Part shown: positions 22,434 to 32,800 of the stretch, piece by piece
Position numbering within the stretch: the first letter of the stretch is position 1
Layout: the number at the start of each line of letters is the position of its first letter
DNA from: Tetranychus cinnabarinus
Lineage: Eukaryota > Arthropoda > Arachnida > Trombidiformes > Tetranychidae
NCBI GenBank assembly: GCA_022266195.1
Contig: WHVY01000005.1
Location: forward strand, 7,936,001-8,000,000
DNA length: 64,000 nucleotides
Direction of reading: 5' to 3'
Notes under the pieces: generated by a model
The model's input: only the letters and a program-made list of their open reading frames with translations
Database searches by the model: none
Told to the model about the DNA's origin: nothing
Program-made: the position numbers and the translations under genes

Positions 22434-23312
22434 ATGTTGGTTGTCAGTCAAGAAACCGAGTTGGAACAAGCTTTAAGTGTACATCGAAGATTGGGTAAAG
22501 TTATTGGTTTGGTGCCAACAATGGGTTCACTTCATGAAGGACACCTAAAGCTGGTTAAAGTCGCCCAAGCTGAATGTGACATTGTTGTCGTTACTATATT
22601 TGTGAACCCAACGCAATTTGCTCCAAATGAAGATTTTGATAAATATCCTCGAAATTTCGTTAGTGATTGTGATAAGCTGGAATCTATTGGCGCTGATATA
22701 CTTTTTGCTCCTAGTGTTGATCTTATCTATCCCAATGGCAAGGACAATTGCACCAAAGTTATTTTACCCGATTCATATACTAAAATATTGTGTGGACGTT
22801 CAAGGCCTCATTTTTTTGATGGAGTAGCTCAAGTTTGTACTATACTGTTCAATATTGTTAAACCTGATATTGCTGTTTTCGGTGAAAAGGATCGTCAACA
22901 AATTACCATTGTTCGTAAAATGGTAAAGGATCTTCACATTAACATTGAAATAATTGGTGTACCAACAGTAAGGGAAGCGAATGGACTGGCCATGTCTTCA
23001 AGAAATAACTATTTACCTGTTGAAAAATTGTCACTTGCTTCAAATTTGTTTAAAATGATGGAAAAAACTGCTTCTGCCATCAAAACCGGTAACCATGATT
23101 ATGAGAAACTCTGTTCATCCGCTTGTCAACAATTAACAGCTGATGGTTTTCAAGTTGACTATTTTGAGATCCGTAATCTTCATGACTTATCGTCTAATCT
23201 CTCTAATGACATTTGTATTTTCACTGCAGCTTGGTTAGATGGAACTCGTTTAATTGACAATTATCCACTTCCTAGTTTTAATAACCATGAAGGTTGTGGA
23301 AATGGCAGTTGA
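22434..23312 (+). CDS. panC: Pantothenate synthetase (pantoate--beta-alanine ligase), bacterial type
   Basis: Joins pantoate and beta-alanine with ATP to make pantothenate (vitamin B5), the last step of its synthesis and one animals generally lack. One uninterrupted exon of 292 residues, close to the bacterial length of about 283. The conserved blocks appear intact: PTMGSLHEGHLKLV with the HxGH motif (34-37), VTIFVNPTQFAPNEDFDKYPRN, GRSRPHFFDGVAQV, GEKDRQQ and the KMSKS-like loop ANGLAMSSRNNYL. I start at ATG 22434 because it gives the normal N-terminus; a longer in-frame extension upstream lacks an ATG. Flanking genes are intron-bearing animal genes, and the gene has its own TATA-like sequence and poly(A) signal, so contamination is unlikely. 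Bacterial origin by lateral transfer is inferred. No panB is visible in the window, so pantoate must come from elsewhere. Confidence 0.96.
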   Translation: MLVVSQETELEQALSVHRRLGKVIGLVPTMGSLHEGHLKLVKVAQAECDIVVVTIFVNPTQFAPNEDFDKYPRNFVSDCDKLESIGADILFAPSVDLIYPNGKDNCTKVILPDSYTKILCGRSRPHFFDGVAQVCTILFNIVKPDIAVFGEKDRQQITIVRKMVKDLHINIEIIGVPTVREANGLAMSSRNNYLPVEKLSLASNLFKMMEKTASAIKTGNHDYEKLCSSACQQLTADGFQVDYFEIRNLHDLSSNLSNDICIFTAAWLDGTRLIDNYPLPSFNNHEGCGNGS

Positions 23313-23394
23313 AAATATAAAATATTAAATTTATTGCTTTAGTGATGAATTTATTCTTTTTAAATTTGATTTGAATTACATTTTATAATCGACC

Positions 23395-23400
23395 AATAAA
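23395..23400 (+). terminator. Poly(A) signal for panC
   Basis: AATAAA, 83 bases after the panC stop codon. Confidence 0.6.
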
Positions 23401-23874
23401 ATCATGAATCAAACTACTTAAACATGCTTCGGTGATAAAAATTAAAGCAAAATGACAGTTATTATTAATGTAATCATTATAAGTTAATTACAGTCAGTTC
23501 AGATTGAAAGCATTCAAACTCAAAATGAAATTATCCAACTTCAAGATGAAAAAATCTCGTGCCACTGATTAGGATTTTTTTATTACACCATTTAATTATC
23601 AATAAGTTCATTCCAGATACAACAGCGAAGTTAAGTTACATGTGATAATTGAAATAATAGTCACTTGATTATTTCATTACCGTCTTCAAAAGCAGAAAAT
23701 AACAGTCCATCAATACTGGTTCAACACTAACAATTAAGTTACTTTCATTTCTATATTAGACATAAGAAGTCATAACAAAGTTTTTCAGTGTCCTTTGATT
23801 TTGAATTTTACCACTTTCAATCTGAATCAACTGCGAGAAACATTAGGTTTCAGCAAAATCACAATCATTCAGGA
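23401..23874. other. Convergent intergenic region
   Basis: 3' UTRs of panC (+) and the dehydrogenase-RING gene (-). A minus-strand AATAAA at 23583-23578 could end the latter, giving a 3' UTR of about 300 bases. Nothing else was seen. Confidence 0.45.
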
Positions 23875-25377
23875 TCAAGGGTGAAAAACACGAAAAACAT
23901 TACTTATTGGTCGACGGCAAATAGGACAAGCATCTTGTCTTTTGAGCAGTAATTTACCGCAGTTGATACAAGTACACAGATGATGACAAGGATGGAGAAC
24001 ACAATCGCGATCTGTATCCATACAAACGACACACTCTTTCTCCTTGCGAGAGTTCATGGCCTCGGTGGTTGTGTCTTTAAGAGTATCCATATCAATTGAA
24101 TTTGACTGTAAATCCGGAACAGGCAACGTTAATCTTCTTCCGATTCCTTTTTGTTCATTCATTTGACGGATAAAAGCTGCAGGAAAATGAAAATGAAAAT
24201 CATTAATTGGCAATAAGTAACAATCATTAGTAAATTTTTTACCATTTTTTCTCGATTCTCTCTGTTCTTCACTCAGAACAATTGGTTCAGGTCCTGAACG
24301 AAAGAAAGCAACTCTACCCATTCGTTCGAGAAATTTACGCACTAAAATTAGAAGAATAATATATTAATGGAATCCACGTTAATTTGAATTGTTACCTTTT
24401 TCCAATGTTGAAACTGAAGTATACTTTGTCGTCAAAAGCTCAACTTCTGGAATAAAGTAAACTGGATACAAGAATCTAATACCAAGGCATCGCTGGAAAA
24501 GAAAATTATCGTAGAAAATTAATGATAAATCAAATTGTAAACTTCATCTGGATAAAAAAGTAAACATCGAAAATCGCCTTCTTCACTTGATGTGAACTGT
24601 GCTCTTGGGATCAATAGATGAGCAAAGAGTGTTTATGAATTCATTTTGCTTATGATTTCTGTCATTTACCAAGTGGAGCCATATTGTATACTGAGCACTT
24701 TTCAATGATTCAGGATAGTTTCAACCTATTCATAATTTCAAACAGATTTTGGTTTACCTCACGGTTTTTGAGATCCTCAAATATTTCATTAACTGGAAGC
24801 CTCATGGTCCCAGTTGAAAGGATGGTATCTTCTGAACAAATGGAAATAATCTCTGATAAATAGACAACAATTAGTATATTCTTATATTGTTTTACTTAAA
24901 ACAATCAACATTTACTCTTGAAAATGCTTTTCTTTACTTGTAGGTCTTCAGAAACAGATTCAAACACGAACTGGACTCCCCGGACAGTATCTTCCAATGA
25001 ACTGAAGCAAAATACTTCGCCCTGTAAATATAATAACGAAATTTGAGATCTATTATTATGATGAATTGAATCTAAAATGATTTGATCACAAGTATATATG
25101 GATCATTATACAGACCACAAAATCATTCCCCAACAAGAAGCCATCTTCGCGAAGAATCCTCCTGTCTTCGCTTAAGCGTAAGTATACTTTATTCAAGACA
25201 CTGGCATCATTGTCGTAAACACGCACTTCATGTCCATTATACGCTAATGCACCTAAATCAAGAGATAAACAAATGGACTTGAAGATTAATAAAATATAAT
25301 TGAGCTCATATTATAAAGGACTTACCAATGATTTTGATACCAAGTACACCACATCCAATAACAGCAACTCTAACCAT
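23875..25377 (-). CDS. Fusion: lambda-crystallin/3-hydroxyacyl-CoA dehydrogenase NAD-binding domain + C-terminal RING finger
   Basis: Exons 25377-25326, 25252-25116, 25021-24916, 24852-24758, 24492-24396 and 24341-23875 join to exactly 954 nt (317 residues) with matching phases. Residues 1-185 are a Rossmann domain of the 3HCDH_N family: MVRVAVIGCGVLG (GxGxxG intact), VRVYDND (NAD-selective Asp), VFESVSEDLQVKK, and GIRFLYPVYFIPEVELL, which lines up with the lambda-crystallin stretch HPVNPPYYIPLVEL. The catalytic His is Arg (about 136) and the substrate-contacting Asn is Tyr (about 139), while the Glu (about 148) remains. The usual helical C-terminal dehydrogenase domain is absent. Instead a linker leads to a C3HC4 RING at 266-304 (ECVVCMDTD, PCHHLCTCINC, CPICRRPI), of the MUL1/neuralized sub-type. 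Expected role, by inference: an E3 ubiquitin ligase with an NAD(H)-binding, catalytically dead sensor or substrate domain. The exon-2 donor (GTG before GTCTG) is weak; one three-base-shifted alternative keeps the frame. Confidence 0.88.
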
Positions 25378-26164
25378 ACTTGATGTAAAATTGAATCATA
25401 ATTTACAAAATATTTAACACTCTAATATTGTTTATGACAAGTCATACCAATTCAATCGATTGCATTGATATTTTGTTCTGTTGATATGTTGATATGTTAT
25501 CTTTTTTATTCATACGTTTCCTTGGTAATCAATAGCATAATATATAAATTGAAGTTTTAGTCTTCGATCATTCATTCATTTCTCATTAAAATTGGTGTAA
25601 CTTGAAGCAATCTTTCTTCTTTCTTCCTTTCATCCTGGATTCTTTTATTATTAGTAAAGGTAATATTCTTTCAGGTTTTCCCGAATTAAAAGAAAACTAC
25701 TTCAATGTTATTTATATTACCAAAACAACACGTTTAATAAACGCAGGCAATATACAAGTTGATATAAAATTTACTACATTCATTGAGATAAAATTATATT
25801 AATAATATGCAAAGGTAAAAGACCTTTCAATGAGGTAGCATTGAGTGTTGGCAAAACATAGTTCCAGTTAGTTAATGTAACAAATGTAAATGATTTTAAG
25901 ATGGCAGTGAAACTTATGGCTAGTTTACATTTTCCTATCATAAAAATCCGGAAAAAAGTACCAAAAATGTGGACAATGAATTAGCGATGAATAAAGTAAG
26001 CTCGATGTAAATTGAAGTTTCTATTGTTTAAAAATCATGCGTTTTCATGCAAAAAACGTAAGTACAACAAATAAAACTAAAAGTATGAATATTATCTAGA
26101 AGGTGAATATGAAATATTTAGCACGATGAAATTGTAACTTGTGCATGAATCGTTCAGACAGACC
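25378..26164. other. Intergenic region upstream of the fusion gene
   Basis: Presumably holds the promoter of the dehydrogenase-RING gene and the 3' UTR of DNA2, both minus strand. A + strand open stretch at 25602-25802 lacks an ATG start and homology and is not called. Confidence 0.4.
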
Positions 26165-29100
26165 TTAGACAGCTACCGTGTTTGAATATACTTTGTTAGG
26201 CAGGTCGATAATTTGATCTGGTCGAAGTAAACTAAACAATCTTGAGAAAGTTTCATAAAGCTGAAGAGTTGATTTGCTACCAATGAGGATTAGTTTCTTT
26301 GATGCTCGGGTAATTGCAACATTAATTCTTCGTTCATCGGATAAGATTTCTTCTTTAGTGACCATCATATTTGGATCTTGACTTTGTTTAACAAATGATA
26401 CCAAAATACAGTCTTTCTCTTTTCCTTGATATTGGTCAACCGAGTTCACGAAAATATTGCTGGCTCCGAGTTTTTGCTTGATTAGAGAAACTTGTCTCTG
26501 ATATGGGCTTATAACACCGATTTGATCATGCAGTAAGCCAAGATGTTTTACCAATTGTTGGATAATGAACGAAACTAGATCTGCTTCTACAGAATTTTCA
26601 ATTAAACCATTGTATTCATTTGCATCTAAATCGATTTGATCAGTGTTAAGGAAAAGAAAAGATTTAGAGATATGACAGCTCAACACTTGATCTAACCAAG
26701 GTGTTCCGGTATTTATATCCACAGGTCCATTTAAAGTAGCTTGGGCAACTTGCTGATTACCATATTTAAGAGCGTCATCATAGAATAATCTACTTGGAAT
26801 ATTTTGTATTTCGGCATTCATTCGATATTGTATAGAAAGTTGAAGTGAAGAAGACTCTTTGGACAATAGTTGAGAGAATAAACTCATCTCCAATCCTTTT
26901 TCCTTAGCGGCTCGACTTCTTACTACTGGTGGTAATTGTTTCTCATCGCCCACCAAAATGAATTTAATGCTAGCAAAAAGTGGTCCAAGAGTAGTAGGTA
27001 GAAGAACTTGAGATGCTTCATCGATTAAACAATAATCGAATTTTTTGAATTCAAACAATGGCTCAGAAGAAACACCGAGACAGGTGACAGCAGCCACTTT
27101 TATAGAAGAATAAAATTTTTTCAATTCGGCAGGATTATCTATTGTTTTCGTTCGATTAGACATTAAATAATCTTTCAATGCAGGATTTATCTTAAACTCT
27201 GAACCAGCACGCACAAAATCAACATTATGTTCCTTTAATTTACACATGATATTATCCACAGCTGCATGAGTATGACTTGTAATTAAAATTGATCTACCCA
27301 TTGCAATTAACATTCTGACTATCGCAACAATAACAGTTGTTTTACCAGATCCCGGAGTCCCCCGGATTAACAGATAATCTTCGGTATTTATCACTTTCAA
27401 TACAGCTCTTTGTTGTTGTTCGTTTAGTGGTTTAATTATTCTTTTTGCTATTTCGACGATGGATTTACTGAATTTGTTTTTGAATTGAGCCCCAGAACCG
27501 TGTATAACCAGATTTCGTAGTCTTATGCTTTGATCATCATCTGTCATCAACCTCAAAATATTATCGTAATTGATTGAATAAATTTGAGAGTATTTTAGTA
27601 AATCAACTCGAAGCTGCATGAGATCATCTATCTTATGATTAGGTTGTTCTAAAGAAATTTCAATTTCTTTAATATCCATCCGTAAGACGAAACCAATGCA
27701 AATCGCAACTTTTGACGGTACAGCTGATTTTACATTTTCATCCAAGCTGATAGCGACCCTCTCGCCTGTCAAATCGCCACAATGCGTCATTAATGAGGTG
27801 GGTTCAGTCTTTTGTTTTTGTGAACGACACAAAATAATACTTTTGCCACTCGTATCTAGGATTTGCAAATTACTTAACCCCAAACCTTTGGTTTCACGAA
27901 ACTCTGAGGGCTCGCTCCAAAAGGCGAAGTCATTTCCTGTTCCTTTATTTCCTTCCAATTCCAATTGGATCAAACTGATCCAATGTTTGAAGAAATCAAT
28001 GTCTTGGACAGATAAATGAATCAAAGCATTAGGGACTAATTCTTCTTTCATTACTCGGGTGGATGAAAGAAGTTCTGGCTGGAAAGATTTCATCATGAGG
28101 CTGCAATCGAGTAGATGTTCACATTTACTACATGAATGAAGAGAATCCTTAGGTTGAGGACCTGAAAGTGGTCGGTTCAAATAAACAGCGAGTTCGTTAC
28201 GTTTTTGTAATAAAGATGAGCTAACTAATCTCGAAACTTGGTTCAGTTTCATCCTAGGAGAATCTTTGAGATATAATAAAAGACCATCATCATATTCCTT
28301 AAGATCCCGATTAGACATCATCATGGAATATAAACTGATTTGACCAAGATGTTCGAACGAAAAACTTGGGCGACCCGTTTTCAATTCAAGAGGAAGTATA
28401 CCTTTCCTTATAGATTTTGAGTGAATTTCAACCTCGAGAGTGGTATCGATTTTACCTTTGGTACCTAAGGCTGGACACCATATGTTTTCTTCAATGTCCA
28501 CTACAGAGACGACTTTGATTTTATGTTGAGGATCGTCCTCTAATGGTCCAGGTCCTTGAAAAATGTATTTTTCAAGCCACTCAACTATGCTAGGAATATA
28601 AGCTTGGACATCAGAAATCAGCTGATCAACAGTAATGTTGGACAAAAAACAATCCATAATACAATCATTTTGAGTTGTGATCTGCAAGAGTAAACTATTA
28701 AGATCTTCCGCAGTTTTTAGATTTGAACTACATGCTTTTTGAAAAAGAGTATGCACCGTTGTACCAATCAACATATATTTATTGCCGAATCCCCATCCTT
28801 TGAACTTTTCGCTTAACCATTTTTTGCGCATACAAAACACAGAACTGGACAGCATAGTTGAGTTTATCATTAAATCTGGATTTACAGTGATGAAACCTTG
28901 CTGATTATCAATAAAATAAGTTCCATTTTCAAACTTTTTACTTTGCATGTGCACAATATCGGCGGGGAAAATTTCACTGTGTATCCATTGACCAGACAAT
29001 GCACAAAAATATTGTTGATTTGTAGCAATATGAGTAAGTTTTAGGTGCAATATTTTTTGTTGTTTTTCCACTGCTAACACTGCAAATCTATGGAAATGAT

Positions 29101-29203
29101 TCAAGTCCAAAGGTTGACAGGGAGATTCACTATAAATTTTATCCAACTCTCTGAAAACTGCATCTGCACTAGTTGACAGCTTTCGTTTTTTTTCGCACAG
29201 CAT
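26165..29203 (-). CDS. DNA2: DNA replication ATP-dependent helicase/nuclease DNA2
   Basis: A nuclease-helicase for long-flap Okazaki processing, end resection and mitochondrial DNA upkeep. A single exon of 1012 residues, against 1060 in human. The RecB-like nuclease shows LGTKGKIDTTLEVE and LPLELKTGRPS (near 270). The iron-sulphur Cys set is present as SVFCMRKK (about 123) and CSKCEHLLDC (about 355-365). The SF1 helicase has Walker A RGTPGSGKTT (about 615), LIDEASQVLLP, GDEKQLPPVV, SIQYRMN, VDQYQGKEKD and VAITRASKKL. The start was chosen at ATG 29203 because it directly follows a good acceptor (CTTCATCAG) and the sequence upstream is T-rich like an intron. The frame is open to ATG 29365, which would add 54 very hydrophobic residues, a less likely start. 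All key motifs are intact. Confidence 0.95.
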   Translation of the reverse strand: MLCEKKRKLSTSADAVFRELDKIYSESPCQPLDLNHFHRFAVLAVEKQQKILHLKLTHIATNQQYFCALSGQWIHSEIFPADIVHMQSKKFENGTYFIDNQQGFITVNPDLMINSTMLSSSVFCMRKKWLSEKFKGWGFGNKYMLIGTTVHTLFQKACSSNLKTAEDLNSLLLQITTQNDCIMDCFLSNITVDQLISDVQAYIPSIVEWLEKYIFQGPGPLEDDPQHKIKVVSVVDIEENIWCPALGTKGKIDTTLEVEIHSKSIRKGILPLELKTGRPSFSFEHLGQISLYSMMMSNRDLKEYDDGLLLYLKDSPRMKLNQVSRLVSSSLLQKRNELAVYLNRPLSGPQPKDSLHSCSKCEHLLDCSLMMKSFQPELLSSTRVMKEELVPNALIHLSVQDIDFFKHWISLIQLELEGNKGTGNDFAFWSEPSEFRETKGLGLSNLQILDTSGKSIILCRSQKQKTEPTSLMTHCGDLTGERVAISLDENVKSAVPSKVAICIGFVLRMDIKEIEISLEQPNHKIDDLMQLRVDLLKYSQIYSINYDNILRLMTDDDQSIRLRNLVIHGSGAQFKNKFSKSIVEIAKRIIKPLNEQQQRAVLKVINTEDYLLIRGTPGSGKTTVIVAIVRMLIAMGRSILITSHTHAAVDNIMCKLKEHNVDFVRAGSEFKINPALKDYLMSNRTKTIDNPAELKKFYSSIKVAAVTCLGVSSEPLFEFKKFDYCLIDEASQVLLPTTLGPLFASIKFILVGDEKQLPPVVRSRAAKEKGLEMSLFSQLLSKESSSLQLSIQYRMNAEIQNIPSRLFYDDALKYGNQQVAQATLNGPVDINTGTPWLDQVLSCHISKSFLFLNTDQIDLDANEYNGLIENSVEADLVSFIIQQLVKHLGLLHDQIGVISPYQRQVSLIKQKLGASNIFVNSVDQYQGKEKDCILVSFVKQSQDPNMMVTKEEILSDERRINVAITRASKKLILIGSKSTLQLYETFSRLFSLLRPDQIIDLPNKVYSNTVAV

Positions 29204-29811
29204 TTTCTGATGAAGAGATAAATAAAAAAAGTATAAAAAACAGAAAAATAGGATAAACAACAAACAAATAAAAAACAAAACAACGAAACACGAAAAAATA
29301 AACAAAGCGAGATGAAAGCAAGAAACGGGATCTGATCTGTGATCTGCAGCAACACCAAACAGCATTGATAATGTAAATTTAATTGGATCTAGATGATATC
29401 TGATATTTACTAGATACTGTTTGCCAAAATTTTCCCGGGCAAGTTTTGGCGCGTAAGGGCGGTTAATATGAATTACGAATAATGATTTGTTACTATTCTT
29501 TATTTAGATATTGAGTTAATTTTAATTTGTGTACAAAAAGTTGAAAATGTGAGGTACCTTAATCGGTTAAAATCGATTACTTTTACAGAAAAAATGTCAA
29601 TTAATGAAAATGAAGGTAACAAGAAAAGTGTGGTAAACTGATGCCGATGAACTTGTTGAACAGGATGGTTTTGAAGATGATTTCATTATTTTTACAAATT
29701 ACTTTAATATATTTGGACACGATACATACAATAATATAAGTAATCACCAATAAAAGATTTTGTATATTGACCATTAAAAGACAATAAAAGATGAGTAGAG
29801 AGATATAAATG
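29204..29811. other. DNA2 5' region and arrestin 3' UTR
   Basis: The left part is a T-rich (minus strand) stretch up to about 29365 that looks like a 5' UTR intron of DNA2. The rest is AT-rich sequence including the 3' UTR of the arrestin gene. No extra gene was seen. Confidence 0.4.
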
Positions 29812-32800
29812 TTATGAGGATGTTTCCTTTTTTGACATTGAACCTGAGCCAGAACCAGATTTTTGATCCTCTGAAGATATTTTTGGCGATGATTTATCAG
29901 ATTTCTTAACGCAAACATAAACAGGTCGGTAAAGTACAATAGATTCTCCTTCACCCAAAGTTCCGTCATAGACTTGACCCAGTTGAAACTCTGGACCAAT
30001 ATATAACCCGCCTTCAACATGGTCACAACATGGCTCTGCAACAAAAATACTAAAATGTTAGACGAAACAATAAACTAAAAATGAACAAAAATCGAATAGG
30101 TCATGTATGGAAGGGTGATGAGGGTCATAAGGAATGTCGCAATTTCAAGTGAATATCTCCATAAATCTTTGTGTTGGCCAATTCTTCTGATTCTTTACTA
30201 GTTTAGCCATAGACCTTTGATTCAGACTTTTATTTCGTAATTCGAAAAAGGTTTATCTCCAATCATAAAGAAATTTATTAATACCAGTCACCATACTAAC
30301 CATATTTAATTATTGGCTGCTGAGCTGAATTAGGAATTCGGAACGGACAAGTTGCTATGGTTATGGGAAAATCGATATGTAAATCGTCTCCAGACTTTTC
30401 CATTTCAATCCAAATCTGATTAATGATATAAGAAATATAATATTAGATGCAAAAACAGTTTTGGCTTACAGTGGAATGTTGAAAAATATTAATCCAAGAA
30501 ATGATAATTAATGATTAATCTTACCTTAAGAACATAATAAATTGATAAAAGACGGCAAACTCCATTAAGTGTTGGTGGCATAACAGGAACAATTAAACTC
30601 TGCGAACTATCAAATTTAGATTTACTCATGGGTTGGATAGGATCACCATGATATTCAAGAACAACATGATTTGACTCTTTATTCAGACCAAGTACACCTC
30701 GTTCAATGAAAAATTCTGTATACTTTGAAAATAAGAGGGCATTAAGAGTTAAACATTTTTATGTAAACTCACATTTTGTTGACAAATTATCACAAATTAA
30801 AATAAAGCCAAAATACAGGGTGGCGAGAAAGTTTATGTGGAAAGGGGCAAGTAAAAGGGGGATAAATATGCGCATAGAAGAGCGGTTAATTTGAACAAAT
30901 TAAGTCATAGATTTGCACAAATTAAAATTGGTTTCTACGCATATTGAATGGGCGTTGCTTAAGCACATAAACTTTCTCGCCACCCTGTAACAGCTGGACT
31001 CTTGAAGTACAGTGTGATATCGATACTTTTTTATCGATACAAGTTGCAATACCATTGATCAAAGACTTGAATTATCTCAAGTTATTATTTATAAGGCATC
31101 AAAACAGTCAATTTAAGTGTTAATATTTAATTTTTCTGATCGAAATAAATCGTATTTCCAAGTTTGATTATATCTTGAATGGCTGAACATCAATACTTTT
31201 TGGAACTCCTTATTTCTATAGTATTTTACACGAAACTCATCATCTTAAAATTATCTTTGGTGGTGGTTAAGATATAATAAAAATTTATATTAGGCTAATC
31301 TAAATGATATTACAGTAAATATCACAGTATTTTCACTAAACTGTTCAAAACTGTAGCTTAGATGATGCTAAATATTGCATTGCTGAAATAATAATAACAA
31401 TTGTATCTTTTATTCAATTAAAGCGATAGTTAGATGATAATATTTTTCGTTGATTAAATCATTTTCTGATTCGCTAATAATGAATACAGAATAATATTTT
31501 GCATGCGAAACGTTTTCCTCAATCCATTTAATTAGCCATCATTGACTTGCAATCAATGCACTTTTCTTGTTAATTGACTAATCTAATTATGAATGGTTAA
31601 TGGCAATTAATACTTACTTGGGTTAATTTTAATCTAAGACGAACATTTTCCTCACTTTGATTGTCAATAATTGCTTTGAATTTGATTGATTCACCACAAC
31701 AATAAGCTGATCTTTCTAATGATGATTTTAAGTTGACGATTCCTCGTTTACAGCACAAACAACAAATCTGTCGTTTATCTTGTCCAACCAACGGTTTCTG
31801 TTAATTAGAAGCAAGATTAAAATTTAAATTGTCCAATTAAACAGTCAGGTTATAATTTACTTTGTAAGTTAATAAAAAATTGACACTAAAATAAGCTTTT
31901 CTGAGTCTTTTTATCTGCTCCATCATTTTAATTAAAGTGAGACAAACAACATTGTAATGAATAATTAATGAATAACAGGAAAGTAGACAATTATGTTGAT
32001 AATTAACCAGATGACAAACTGTTTAATCGCTTTAAAATTAGCTTAAATATGAAACCTTAATCTGACGATTACTAATTGACAATTTGAAGGTTTAAGTATT
32101 ACAACATTGAACATCACTTGAACCTTTGATGTTTTAAACAAAAGCAAACTGAGATTTGGTGAAGATTAAAATGAGCGACTGAAGAGTTGGGCCAATTAAT
32201 GTCAATTGTTGAACTAATAGAATGAAAAATGGTGAATCATCAGCTTTGGGATTTGTCAGGGAAGAAATGAAATAAATCCTGAAATTGAAACTTTGAATTC
32301 GCTTCATGTCTATATTACAAATTGAGATATAACATGATATCAGCATTTTTATTTGAGCAAAATGTTTGACCAATAAAAAAGATTCACTTGAGATTCAATT
32401 GTAATTTTTAGCTTGTTTCATGACCATTTTACCTTAAACTCAATCAAATTGGCAATCAAAATAATGATGAAAAAGAAGGGAAAAAATGTTCATTATCATT
32501 ATCATCACATTTCTCAGTCTTTTTTGTTTTTATTTTCAATCAAAGGAATGAAGAATAATCTTGAGCAAACTTACATGAGAAGAAAACATTTTCTTGTTAT
32601 TTTTACATCAATCAACAAATAATACAAAAGACAAATAAAGAGTAGACAAGACTACATCATCATCATCATTATCATCATCTTCATAATGAAGAGAAAAGAA
32701 GAAAAGAAGAAAAAGTGAAAGCTAAATCATGAGAGTAATCAGTTAACAGGGTAAAGTAACAACAGAATGATGTATTGTGAATTAGCTAATTATTTACAAA

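Noticed and set aside
23875..24342. Idea that the RING exon is the 3' end of a MUL1 gene
   Set aside because: The upstream exons encode a Rossmann dehydrogenase domain, not the MUL1 membrane domains, and all phases join to the RING exon.
25602..25802. + strand frame of 66 residues upstream of the fusion gene
   Set aside because: Starts on TTG, not ATG, with biased composition and no homology.
29601..30044. 147-residue minus-strand frame
   Set aside because: A shadow of the arrestin last exon; the correct frame is the one reading HVEGGLYIGPEFQLGQ.
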